Shown piece after piece: positions 1 to 7,740 of a DNA stretch of 18,788 bases. The DNA is from Lachnospiraceae bacterium UBA3643. GTDB lineage: Bacteria; Bacillota; Clostridia; Lachnospirales; Lachnospiraceae. Position 1 is the stretch's first letter; every line of letters starts with the position of its first letter. The stretch spans positions 1-18,788 of the forward strand of contig DFKO01000026.1 in NCBI GenBank assembly GCA_002373855.1, given 5' to 3'. Both the position numbers and the translations under genes were made by a program. The notes under the pieces were generated by a model. It did not search any database and was not told the origin of the DNA. It saw nothing but the letters and a program-made list of their open reading frames with translations.

Positions 1-443
1 ATATCCTTGATATCGCAATTAAACAGACTGTTTATGCTGTTTCTCACTATGGTATTTCCCGTATTATGAAACAGTCTCTTGTTCTCCTTAAAATAGGTTG
101 ATGACAGCCTGTCTCCGACTACCATGTCCACATGTTCCTTGAGGACCTTGTCCGCCATCTCCCTGACATTTGTCATGGGATATGTATCGTCTCCGTCAAC
201 CATAATATAGCAGAGAGCATCTATCTCCCTGAACATCCGTCTTATCACATAGCCTTTTCCCTGACGGTGTTCATATCTTACTATGGCACCGGCGTTTTTT
301 GCCTGATTAACCGTATCGTCTGTGGAATTGTTGTCATAAACATAAATGACAGCCTCGGGCAATGCTGCCCTTGCCTCAGACACAACCTTATATATGGTTT
401 TTTCTTCGTTATAGCATGGTATTAATACAGCTATTTTGTCCAT
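1..443 (-). CDS. DPM1-like family 2 glycosyltransferase, partial (C-terminal end beyond window)
   Basis: An open frame runs from ATG at 443-441 to the window edge without a stop, giving 147 residues. The N-terminus reads MDKIAVLIPCYNEEKT, the classic GT2 nucleotide-binding start. It continues with YDNNSTDDT near residues 36-44 and the metal-binding DGDDTYP near residues 87-93, followed by a VVGDRL segment. That pattern is typical of DPM1-like enzymes, which move a sugar from a nucleotide donor to polyprenyl phosphate at the inner face of the membrane. An AAAGGA ribosome site at 452-457 lies inside the end of the upstream gene, and only two bases separate that gene's TGA from this ATG, so the two are probably translationally coupled. 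The missing C-terminal part would show whether membrane helices follow. Family assignment is firm; the sugar and the acceptor are unknown. Confidence 0.9.
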   Translation of the reverse strand, partial: MDKIAVLIPCYNEEKTIYKVVSEARAALPEAVIYVYDNNSTDDTVNQAKNAGAIVRYEHRQGKGYVIRRMFREIDALCYIMVDGDDTYPMTNVREMADKVLKEHVDMVVGDRLSSTYFKENKRLFHNTGNTIVRNSINSLFNCDIKD

Positions 444-445
444 TT

Positions 446-2569
446 TCAGTATCCTTTACCTGTATAAATATACAATCCGACGCTGGCATCCCAGGCAATG
501 CTCTTTTGAGGGTACGGCGGATAATCCTCGGTAAATCCGTTAAATCCGGCGCAGTGGAACATCTCCTGGTATACATGTTTCCATCCGGAATCCTCATCGT
601 CGCCGTGACCGTAATCGTAAGCGAAATAAAAAATATTATCATACATACCGCCCAGGGTCTCTAACTGGTCTTCTATCTTTTCATCATCATACAGCATGAC
701 AGTTGCCCCGGTAACCGCTTTAATCGGGATCATATACATATCTGTCACTGTAAATTCATCATCTTTAAGAAGTACTACGTCCCTCTCTCCGACGCATGAT
801 GCGATGCTCTCAAGCACATCAAAATCTGCATATGTCATATCCCGCTCTGTATAAAGCATTATGCTCTGGCTCACTATCAGCCATGCCATCACTCCGCCTG
901 CCGGGATCACCACAAACGGTCCTCCCTTTTCAAGGAGCATCATACCAGAAATGATTATCAGCATCATATACGGTCCGAAATATCTGAAATAATAATAGTA
1001 ATAATAAATATTCGGAATCATCGCTATGGCATATACTGCAATAATGTATATCATGGCCGTTATTATTGCGATTTTTCTGTAATCCTTTGCTGATTCCTTT
1101 ACAAAAGCGATCATGTATATGACTGCTGCCGGAAGCAGGATATATCCTGTCATCGATTCAACTCCGAAAACCGTGAATCTTGACGGTACCACATCTCTTC
1201 CCACAACAGAATTATTATAGACAATGATAGCAAATACGGTAATCCCAATAACGATCAGTACAGAAACCACCGTAAATATTACATTTTTCTTTTTTGAGCT
1301 TTTCTTTAAAAATCTGCTTACCCGCCTGAGCGCCCCTGTATTTTTCAATAAAACGGAGGCGATCAGTAATATGACAAACAGAGCTGCCGGCACACCTATA
1401 AGGACCGCCATGTAATTATCATAATTAACAAGGAACTTTGTTATCCTGACGATCGACCATATATTACCCTGAACATAAGGCTCATTGTATGAGTTCATCA
1501 TATTCAGTCCAAGGCTGTAAAATAATACAGTTATGCCCATCGCTGCAAGTGCAGATTTCTTCCTTGAATACAGATATATGGCAAAATATATAAACATAAA
1601 AAGCGGCAGCATTGTCAGCATCAGCACGTGATAAAAGCCAAATGCCGCAAGAGGAAGAGCTGACCAGATAAGCTGCTCCTTTTTCCTGTTTTCTGTAAGA
1701 AGACTGAAAAACAGAGTCATCAGCATCGCAAGACATATCTCCGGCAGGGTCACAAATGAACTCCAGAGCACTATCGGACATATTCCCTGGATGATGGCTG
1801 CTGCTATACACGTATACTTTTTCATGCCAAGATTGCTGCATATCAGCATTACTCCCAGAATCGACAATACATAAAATACTGTCAGTATATCCGTCATATG
1901 AGTCAGGCCAAACATTTTACCCCAGAGCGCCATGAGTGCGGGTAAAACAGCTATTCCGTGGAGAACGTAATTTGTCACGCCCTCTGCGTCAAGGTCCACA
2001 TCATCCGATGTGATCTCAGAATCCTCCTTGCCCCATACAGGTACAGGGTCTACCTCTTCATTTACCGTCCAGACTCCTACCATATCATGGAGGGTTTTGT
2101 AATAAATAAACTTCTCCCTGTCATCGGTGAGCATGTTGTACTCTTCAAAAGTATTGATATTGTCGTAGTCACCGCTCATATAAAGGAGTGCCTTAAACTG
2201 GTACAGTCCCTGATCCTGACCTGCCGGATAGAGACCTGCCTTATTAAGTCCGGATATAAATATAAATATACATGCGATAACTACGGCAGATACAGTCATT
2301 ACAGGCGAAACGGAAATACTGATCTTCTTTTTGGAACCCGTAAAGCCGGCTATGGCAGTAATCAATGCTTCTATGATAAGTGAAACCACCAGAGCCTTTT
2401 CTATGCCAAATGAATCAAACCATATAAGGAAACCTGCCGACAGAATATAAAATACAAAAAACATTGCCATTCCGTATACGGCAATCTTTATAAGCTCTGC
2501 TTTCCTTAATATGATTGAAGTAAATACCACCGCACATAAAAGTGACAGCGCAAATAATATATAAATCAT
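446..2569 (-). CDS. Large GT-C-like polytopic membrane glycosyltransferase (putative)
   Basis: This 707-residue protein has about a dozen hydrophobic segments between residues 1 and 573, then a hydrophilic tail of about 130 residues (574-707) expected outside the membrane. The first large loop (about 108-200) carries PAGQDQG near residues 115-121. An acidic residue in that loop is where GT-C enzymes keep their catalytic Asp or Glu. Other visible marks are a basic loop at 415-429 and the segment FRYFGPY near 528-534, just after six consecutive tyrosines (522-527). GT-C proteins transfer sugars from polyprenyl-phosphate donors on the outer face. The next gene is a DPM1-like enzyme that could make such a donor. 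I do not recognise a named family, so the assignment rests on architecture and context. The 50-bp gap upstream holds no strong ribosome site. A non-enzymatic membrane role remains possible. Confidence 0.75.
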   Translation of the reverse strand: MIYILFALSLLCAVVFTSIILRKAELIKIAVYGMAMFFVFYILSAGFLIWFDSFGIEKALVVSLIIEALITAIAGFTGSKKKISISVSPVMTVSAVVIACIFIFISGLNKAGLYPAGQDQGLYQFKALLYMSGDYDNINTFEEYNMLTDDREKFIYYKTLHDMVGVWTVNEEVDPVPVWGKEDSEITSDDVDLDAEGVTNYVLHGIAVLPALMALWGKMFGLTHMTDILTVFYVLSILGVMLICSNLGMKKYTCIAAAIIQGICPIVLWSSFVTLPEICLAMLMTLFFSLLTENRKKEQLIWSALPLAAFGFYHVLMLTMLPLFMFIYFAIYLYSRKKSALAAMGITVLFYSLGLNMMNSYNEPYVQGNIWSIVRITKFLVNYDNYMAVLIGVPAALFVILLIASVLLKNTGALRRVSRFLKKSSKKKNVIFTVVSVLIVIGITVFAIIVYNNSVVGRDVVPSRFTVFGVESMTGYILLPAAVIYMIAFVKESAKDYRKIAIITAMIYIIAVYAIAMIPNIYYYYYYFRYFGPYMMLIIISGMMLLEKGGPFVVIPAGGVMAWLIVSQSIMLYTERDMTYADFDVLESIASCVGERDVVLLKDDEFTVTDMYMIPIKAVTGATVMLYDDEKIEDQLETLGGMYDNIFYFAYDYGHGDDEDSGWKHVYQEMFHCAGFNGFTEDYPPYPQKSIAWDASVGLYIYTGKGY
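988..1010 (-). repeat. TAT/TAC trinucleotide tract encoding six tyrosines
   Basis: On the coding strand this short stretch is a near-perfect TAT/TAC codon run giving six tyrosines (residues 522-527 of the 707-residue membrane protein), at the end of a predicted membrane segment. One TAC interrupts the tract, which lowers slippage potential. It is in frame and the gene is intact. Confidence 0.6.
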
Positions 2570-2619
2570 CTTACTGTATCGCTAATATAATTATGTAAAC
2601 ATCACCTTTTAGTATATCA

Positions 2620-3501
2620 TCACTGAAGATATGTCTCAATAAGTCTGTTTGCGTACCTGTCCGCACTCAGTTTTCCCATATGAATGGCATCTGAGACTAT
2701 ATATTCCGACCAGTCTGTTATAAACCACTCATATTCATCTGCCGGCATATAGGCCAGAGCAGTTTCTCTTACCTGAACAGTCTCCGGCAGATCGTGGAGC
2801 GACGCATCATACGGCATTTCAAGGAGAACCACACGGCATCCTTTTTCCACGAAATAATCAGCATACTCTTTTGCCAATTCCATGTATTCATTCATATCAT
2901 CCTGGTTGACGGGATATGACTTTACATTTGTCCAGTACTCCAGTTTTTCCTCGATGACTCCGTAATCGCTTAATGTTTTTTCTTTATTATGATAATAAAG
3001 CGATTTAGCCAGACTGTAGAAAATATAGTCCGGTCTGTTTTCTATTCTGTTTATCCATGAAAGGCCAAAGCCGTTTGTTTTTTCCAGAATATCCTCATCA
3101 ATACCGTTTATCATAGCATCACTTATTTCCACAAATATCAGTTCGGGATAATCCCCTGTTTTTTCAGATTTTTGTTTGATAAGTTCCAGACCTGTTAAGG
3201 CATCCCCGCCGGAAAAAGCCAGATTCACATAGTCTCTTGAATAATCCTCAATATGAACAACTGATGCCATTGAAGATCCGACAAGGATCACTTTTGCATC
3301 TTCTGTCCTCATGGCAAATCTCTGGGCCTTTAATACATTCGTAAAATAGAGTCCCGGGCCATCATCGCTTTTAGGTGCAATGCAGGTAATCAGGAAATAG
3401 ATGCCAAAAATAATCACGAACGATACAGCCGTTTTTAAAGCAAAGTTATATTTTTTTTCGCTTATATTTTCTTTTTTAATATTGGAAGTATATGAATGCA
3501 T
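2620..3501 (-). CDS. Membrane-anchored SGNH/DltD-like O-acyltransferase partner
   Basis: The protein of about 293 residues has a short cytoplasmic N-terminus, one signal-anchor helix (about residues 23-41) and an extracytoplasmic domain. That domain starts with VILVGSSMA (about 71-79), matching the GxS nucleophile block of SGNH hydrolases, and ends with SDAIHMG (about 270-276), matching the DxxH catalytic block. DltD, AlgJ/AlgX and PatB proteins have this layout and receive an acyl group passed across the membrane by an MBOAT protein to esterify a glycan. The MBOAT gene lies immediately upstream and overlaps by 26 bp, so the two are almost certainly a pair. I chose ATG at 3501 because AGAGGA at 3509-3514 sits seven bases away; a GTG one codon upstream (3504) would be only four bases away. 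The acyl group, probably acetyl, and the target sugar are not visible. Confidence 0.82.
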   Translation of the reverse strand: MHSYTSNIKKENISEKKYNFALKTAVSFVIIFGIYFLITCIAPKSDDGPGLYFTNVLKAQRFAMRTEDAKVILVGSSMASVVHIEDYSRDYVNLAFSGGDALTGLELIKQKSEKTGDYPELIFVEISDAMINGIDEDILEKTNGFGLSWINRIENRPDYIFYSLAKSLYYHNKEKTLSDYGVIEEKLEYWTNVKSYPVNQDDMNEYMELAKEYADYFVEKGCRVVLLEMPYDASLHDLPETVQVRETALAYMPADEYEWFITDWSEYIVSDAIHMGKLSADRYANRLIETYLQ

Positions 3502-4918
3502 CACTCGTTCCTCTGTTTAATATTAATGCCAGTATCATCACAGCGTAGAAAACAAATTTCCAGTTTTTACCGGTAAACAGGCAGCCTTTTTCTTTTGCAA
3601 TATATACTCCGTGAAAAGCAAAAACGGGTAGCATATAAAAACATGCCATAAGTACACCTGTGGTATCCATTGCCATCACGTCTTCCCATCCTGTAAACAT
3701 CTGCCTCGTCGCACCAAATACTGCCTCATACCCATCCATCTTAAAGAAGAGCCACAGCCATGATACTATGATAAAAGTAATAAACATCCGGATTATACTT
3801 ACGACAAATAATTCCTTCTTTTTCTCGTTTCGGTTTTTGTTTGTGAGATTTATAAAGATTCTTTCTATGACAAGGAGAAGTCCGTGAAGTCCTCCCCAGA
3901 GCAGATATTTCCAGTCTGCTCCATGCCAGATACCTCCGATCAGCATGACTGCCATCAGATTAAAATATGTTCTTATTTTACCTTTTCTGTTTCCGCCAAG
4001 ACTAAAGTATACATACTGTTTCAGCCATGATGATAATGAAATATGCCATCTTTTCCAAAATTCCGTAATGCTTTTTGAAATATATGGGGAATTAAAGTTC
4101 TCAGGGAGTTTATATCCAAGCAAGAGTGCTACACCTATCGCAATATAAGAATAACCTGCAAAATCAGCGAAAATCTGACAGGAATATCCAAACATCTGAA
4201 CAATAACAGCAATGGGGCTCACGCCTCCAAACTGCTTTTCAGTGAGGAGGATAGTATAATTCTGCATATTGTCAGCGACGCATACCTTAAAGAAATATCC
4301 GAGAAGGAGATATTCAAAAACTTTTTTTAGATCAACCTCTTTAAAATAATGTCTCTTTATCTGAGGCTCAAAATCATTGAACTTTGTAACAGGCCCCGAG
4401 ACAGAGTTTGCAAAGAAAGTCATGTAACACATTATCCCGACAAAACGGCCCCATCTGCCGGACTTTTCAAAAAATCCCCGGGTATTACCATTAATGTCAG
4501 CAAGCATACTTATTCCGTGAAAAATATAAAATGAAATACCGAGAGGCAGGGGCAGACCTGCCAGAAATGAAGTGACATCACCCTCGCCCAATAAAAGTCC
4601 GGAAAACAGACTGCTGTACTTAAAGAAAAATAATATAAATACATTAACTGCAATTGCTGAGCCGGCAAAAATTTTTACGCCTTTAACGTTTTGTCTTTTA
4701 TATTGTCCGTACATGCAAAGGACAACAAGCTCATTAAAGATGCTGCAGGCCAAAAGTGATATGGCATAAAAAGGATTCAGATATGCATAAAAAAACAGTC
4801 CCGAAAATATAAGAATCCAGGACTGAACCCCCTTTATTTTTATAATAAGGGGAACCAGATAATAGAGCAGCGTAACCGCAAATATAAAAATTATAAATGC
4901 TGTCGAATTAAATAGCAT
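3476..4918 (-). CDS. MBOAT family membrane O-acyltransferase (AlgI/DltB type)
   Basis: This 480-residue polytopic protein shows the standard MBOAT signatures: PLGISFYIFH (about 125-134), FFANSVSGPV (about 168-177), FWKRWHISLSSWLKQYVY (about 287-304) with LGGNRKG following, and IGGIWHGADWKYLLWGGLHG (about 327-346). The conserved catalytic histidine is His332 and a second conserved histidine is His345. Length and motif order match full-length AlgI-like proteins. MBOAT proteins move an acyl group, usually acetyl from acetyl-CoA, from the cytoplasm to the outer face, where a partner attaches it to a polysaccharide. The partner here is the SGNH-like gene that overlaps its 3' end. The setting among glycosyltransferases favours exopolysaccharide or capsule decoration over teichoic acid D-alanylation, because dltA and dltC are absent from the window. 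The start ATG lacks a clear ribosome site, which suggests coupling to the gene before it. Confidence 0.94.
   Translation of the reverse strand: MLFNSTAFIIFIFAVTLLYYLVPLIIKIKGVQSWILIFSGLFFYAYLNPFYAISLLACSIFNELVVLCMYGQYKRQNVKGVKIFAGSAIAVNVFILFFFKYSSLFSGLLLGEGDVTSFLAGLPLPLGISFYIFHGISMLADINGNTRGFFEKSGRWGRFVGIMCYMTFFANSVSGPVTKFNDFEPQIKRHYFKEVDLKKVFEYLLLGYFFKVCVADNMQNYTILLTEKQFGGVSPIAVIVQMFGYSCQIFADFAGYSYIAIGVALLLGYKLPENFNSPYISKSITEFWKRWHISLSSWLKQYVYFSLGGNRKGKIRTYFNLMAVMLIGGIWHGADWKYLLWGGLHGLLLVIERIFINLTNKNRNEKKKELFVVSIIRMFITFIIVSWLWLFFKMDGYEAVFGATRQMFTGWEDVMAMDTTGVLMACFYMLPVFAFHGVYIAKEKGCLFTGKNWKFVFYAVMILALILNRGTSDAFIYFQY
3509..3514 (-). promoter_or_regulatory. Ribosome binding site deciding the SGNH start
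   Basis: AGAGGA on the minus strand lies inside the end of the MBOAT gene, seven bases before ATG at 3501 and four before the alternative GTG at 3504. The spacing favours the ATG and shows how the overlapping partner gene is initiated. Confidence 0.6.
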
Positions 4919-4936
4919 AACAACGTTGTATTTTTC

Positions 4937-5695
4937 TTATCTTCTGTAATTTTCTTTTATTTTTTCAAGATCCTTCATAACAAGGGGGTTAACATCACCG
5001 TTTGATACACCACCCATTTCATGAATAATGACTGTATCCTTAATCCAGTGTATCTTCTGCTTATTTTTTAGGAGCATCAGATAATATGAATAATCTTCCA
5101 CCAGTCTGTACTGTTCATCAAATCCGCCGTATTTATCAAAAAGAGCTCTGCTGTAACATGTAGATGATCCGCTCAGTACATTTTTTACATCAAACATGTA
5201 TTTACGGAAAAGCCCCGGGAAAACATTCATCATCAAGCCGAAATATGATGCCGGCCGCTTCACTGTCCTAAAGACATTTCCGTTATCTTTATATACATCA
5301 TCATGTCTTCCTGATGCTATCAGTGCATGATTTTTCTCCATAAAAGAAACTATTTTTTTTATCGTGTCCCTGTCATAAAGCATGTCACCTGATGAGCATG
5401 GCATCATATATTTTCCATCACTGTTTTTTATGACATTATTTAAATGCTTTACCGTTCCTACATTCTGTTTGTTGCAAAACAGTTTTACGTCGGGATATTT
5501 CTTTTTCAACTCATCAGCATAAATGCTGAGTGTTTCGTTATCATAATTATTCGAACCGTCATCACTGATGATTACCTGGATATTTTCATAAGTCTGGGAC
5601 AATACGGAATCAACGGTCTGTCTCATACCCGACTCATTATTGTACACAAGGATAAATACTGTAATGAGAGGATTATCTTCAGGATTATTTATCAT
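4937..5695 (-). CDS. Family 2 glycosyltransferase with an altered DxD motif
   Basis: This 252-residue GT2 enzyme begins with PLITVFILVYNNE (about 9-21), followed by the donor-site SDDGSN (about 44-49). The place where GT2 enzymes normally carry DxD reads PCSSGDMLYDRD (about 99-110), so only Asp104 remains near the usual position. GGFDEQYRLVEDYSYYL (about 190-206) contains the ED pair that normally supplies the catalytic base, so the fold and most of the active site are kept. The start codon lies inside the last codons of the upstream GtrB-like gene (11-bp overlap), giving strong coupling. It is soluble and expected at the cytoplasmic face. The substrate is unknown. It is shorter than many GT2 enzymes but complete. 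Confidence 0.9.
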   Translation of the reverse strand: MINNPEDNPLITVFILVYNNESGMRQTVDSVLSQTYENIQVIISDDGSNNYDNETLSIYADELKKKYPDVKLFCNKQNVGTVKHLNNVIKNSDGKYMMPCSSGDMLYDRDTIKKIVSFMEKNHALIASGRHDDVYKDNGNVFRTVKRPASYFGLMMNVFPGLFRKYMFDVKNVLSGSSTCYSRALFDKYGGFDEQYRLVEDYSYYLMLLKNKQKIHWIKDTVIIHEMGGVSNGDVNPLVMKDLEKIKENYRR

Positions 5696-6692
5696 CTTTT
5701 TTTACCATATTTTCTATGATCACCTTATCTAAATCAGTTTCTTCCTCTTCCGATTTATCGTATGCCAGTTTTCTGACATGATACTGGACATCCTCTATGA
5801 TCTTTCTGTTTGCCGAGATCACATCGGCAAGCATACCTATGACAAAAGTCATGAAACCGATAATCATAAGGGTACATGCCAGAATCAGGGACTGGACATG
5901 GCCTGCCGCATTTCCTCTAAACAAAAATACAAGATACCTGATACTGATACCCAGTCCGATAAGGAACGGAATCATTCCGATTATGGTCAGACACATAAGG
6001 GACTTGTACATAAGAAAAGCTCTCGTTATAGTGAGCATAGATTTTTTCACATATCCCCACATACTGTGGAATAATCTCGATTTTCTGAGCTCCGGGTTTG
6101 TCCTGACCGGTACAGATGTTATCGCGATCTTGTTTCGTCCTGCCTGCACAATAGTCTCAAGGGTATATGTATATTCATTTATAACATTGATATGCATAGC
6201 CGCATCTCTGGAGAAGGCCCTGAAACCTGAAGGCGCATCAGGGATGTCAGTATTTGATGCTTTCCTGACAACCCAGCTGCCAAAATGTTGTAGTTTCTTT
6301 TTTATCCATGAGAAATGCTCAGTCTGGTCAATCGGTCTCTCTCCGATGACTATATCAGCCTCTCCGTCAAGAATAGGTCTGATCAGCTTCTCTATATCCG
6401 CTCCGCAGTACTGATTGTCTGCATCTGTGTTGACTATAATATCTGCGCCATACGAAAGACACGCCTCAAGACCGGCCATAAATCCTCTTGCCAATCCTTT
6501 GTTTTTGGTAAAGCTGACAACATGATGAACACCCCAGTCAAGGGCTACTTTTACAGTGCTGTCTTTACTGCCGTCATTTATTATGAGATATTCGATCTCA
6601 TCTATTCCTTCTATCTTTTTAGGAAGGTCATTTAATGCTATTGTTAATGTATCTGCCTCGTTATAACAGGGTATTTGAATAATCAGTTTCAT
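5685..6692 (-). CDS. GtrB/DPM1-like polyprenyl-phosphate glycosyltransferase with two C-terminal membrane helices
   Basis: This 335-residue protein has an N-terminal GT2 domain with IQIPCYNEADT (about 5-15), INDGSKDST (about 38-46), the metal site NTDADNQY (about 88-95) and PSGFRAFSRDA (about 154-164). These motifs are characteristic of the DPM1-like branch. Two hydrophobic helices follow (about 231-258 and 267-293), then a charged tail rich in Glu, Asp and Lys. GtrB and ArnC-type enzymes have this architecture and load a sugar onto undecaprenyl phosphate at the cytoplasmic face. The product would serve an outer-face GT-C enzyme, and the window offers two GT-C candidates. A GtrA-type flippase is not seen. 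The 3' end overlaps the next GT2 gene by 11 bp. Function class is well supported; the sugar is unknown. Confidence 0.92.
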   Translation of the reverse strand: MKLIIQIPCYNEADTLTIALNDLPKKIEGIDEIEYLIINDGSKDSTVKVALDWGVHHVVSFTKNKGLARGFMAGLEACLSYGADIIVNTDADNQYCGADIEKLIRPILDGEADIVIGERPIDQTEHFSWIKKKLQHFGSWVVRKASNTDIPDAPSGFRAFSRDAAMHINVINEYTYTLETIVQAGRNKIAITSVPVRTNPELRKSRLFHSMWGYVKKSMLTITRAFLMYKSLMCLTIIGMIPFLIGLGISIRYLVFLFRGNAAGHVQSLILACTLMIIGFMTFVIGMLADVISANRKIIEDVQYHVRKLAYDKSEEEETDLDKVIIENMVKKDDK

Positions 6693-6720
6693 TCTCTACT
6701 CGGTATCTCCTAAGAAAACT

Positions 6721-7722
6721 CTATCTTTTAATTTTACCATATTCTCTCTTAATCTTACGAACTTTTGATTTATAATACAGTCTTAAGGATCCATGGAGTA
6801 TATCTATACTTATATACGAAAGAAGCGCCGCTCCTCTGTTCCTGATCCTGGCCTTTTTATCTGTGAGAACTGTTTTGCGGGATTTCTTTATCTCATTATA
6901 TACTTCCCGGAGAAATGCCTCATTATTAATACTCTTATCTGTCTCGGATAATATCTGAAAACATGCACTAAACAGCCTGTGATATCCTGATTTTTCATAC
7001 TTTGGATAATATTCCTTAAGCCATTTTACAATATCACGGCAATGAGAAAGATACTCTCTGTTTTTTTCTGTATAAGTTGTATAAATCGTACTGTCGGGAA
7101 GCAGGTAACGGTAATACAGTTTTCTATGGCCGTATACAACCTTATTGGCCGCTGCATATTCTTTGTAAACAGTTGCCACATCCTCCACTCTCCTGCCATC
7201 CGGAAATCTCACTTTGTCCCAGATATTTCTTTTTGACAGGGTTCCCCACGGCGCGGAAATGAAATATCGCTGATACAGGAGATTTTCCATTGCTTCAGGA
7301 CCTGTGAAAACAACAGGTTCATCCGTCTCATCTGCAGGTTGTTTCGGTTCATTCCCCTGATATACATCTGCAAAACCGCATACAGAAATATCCGCATTAC
7401 TGTTATCGCAGAGCATATAAAGATATTCCAGATAGTCAGGGGAAATACAGTCATCACTGTCAATAAAGCAGATATATTCACCACTGCTTTTTTCAATTCC
7501 CCTGTTTCTCGCTGTAGCCGCACCGGCATTTTCAAAATGAAACGCTTTTACTTTTTTATTTGTATTAGCCCACTCATCACATTTTTCAGATGAGCCGTCC
7601 TTAGATCCGTCATCGATCAGGATTATCTCATAATCGTCATACGACTGACTGATGCAGCTCTCCAGACACCTGTCTATATACTTTACTGTATTATATACGG
7701 GAATGATTATACTGATTTTCAT
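6721..7722 (-). CDS. Family 2 glycosyltransferase (WcaA/EpsJ-like)
   Basis: This 333-residue enzyme has a textbook GT2-A N-terminal domain: MKISIIIPVYN at the start, LIDDGSKDGS (about 35-44), NAGAATARNRGI (about 65-76) and the metal-binding FIDSDDCI (about 86-93), followed by PDYLEYLY. The region after residue 150 is the variable acceptor part, with a very basic C-terminus that may contact the membrane surface. These proteins add one sugar to a growing lipid-linked chain in the cytoplasm. AAAGGA at 7731-7736 sits eight bases before the ATG. Another ATG a few bases upstream is in a different frame. The specific sugar cannot be read from the sequence. Confidence 0.94.
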   Translation of the reverse strand: MKISIIIPVYNTVKYIDRCLESCISQSYDDYEIILIDDGSKDGSSEKCDEWANTNKKVKAFHFENAGAATARNRGIEKSSGEYICFIDSDDCISPDYLEYLYMLCDNSNADISVCGFADVYQGNEPKQPADETDEPVVFTGPEAMENLLYQRYFISAPWGTLSKRNIWDKVRFPDGRRVEDVATVYKEYAAANKVVYGHRKLYYRYLLPDSTIYTTYTEKNREYLSHCRDIVKWLKEYYPKYEKSGYHRLFSACFQILSETDKSINNEAFLREVYNEIKKSRKTVLTDKKARIRNRGAALLSYISIDILHGSLRLYYKSKVRKIKREYGKIKR

Positions 7723-7730
7723 AATTCATT

Positions 7731-7736
7731 TCCTTT
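7731..7736 (-). promoter_or_regulatory. Ribosome binding site of the 6721-7722 glycosyltransferase
   Basis: AAAGGA on the minus strand lies eight bases before ATG at 7722, in the 18-bp gap after the DUF5672 gene. It is one of the few clear ribosome sites here and confirms this start over the nearby out-of-frame ATG. Confidence 0.55.
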
Positions 7737-7740
7737 ATGA

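Noticed and set aside
132..425. Plus-strand open frame at the left edge
   Set aside because: The minus strand of the same bases encodes a clear GT2 N-terminus with IPCYNEE and DGDD motifs, so the plus frame is a shadow.
1958..2383. Plus-strand open frame of about 141 codons
   Set aside because: It is antisense to the 707-residue membrane protein and has no motif support, so it is a shadow of that gene's codons.
2570..2619. Possible small gene or promoter in the 50-bp gap before the 707-residue protein
   Set aside because: An AAAGGTG-ATG string is present, but its frame stops after three codons and no promoter pair is convincing.
3476..4918. MBOAT gene as dltB of the D-alanylation operon
   Set aside because: No dltA ligase or dltC carrier gene accompanies it in the window and its neighbours are glycosyltransferases, so polysaccharide O-acylation fits better.
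5797..6414. Plus-strand open frame of about 205 codons
   Set aside because: It lies wholly opposite the GtrB-like gene, whose catalytic motifs are intact. The plus-strand translation has no recognisable domain and no ribosome site.
7209..7535. Minus-strand open frame of 108 codons in a second frame inside a GT2 gene
   Set aside because: It overlaps the 6721-7722 GT2 gene in another frame and shows no domain, while the GT2 frame has every expected motif.
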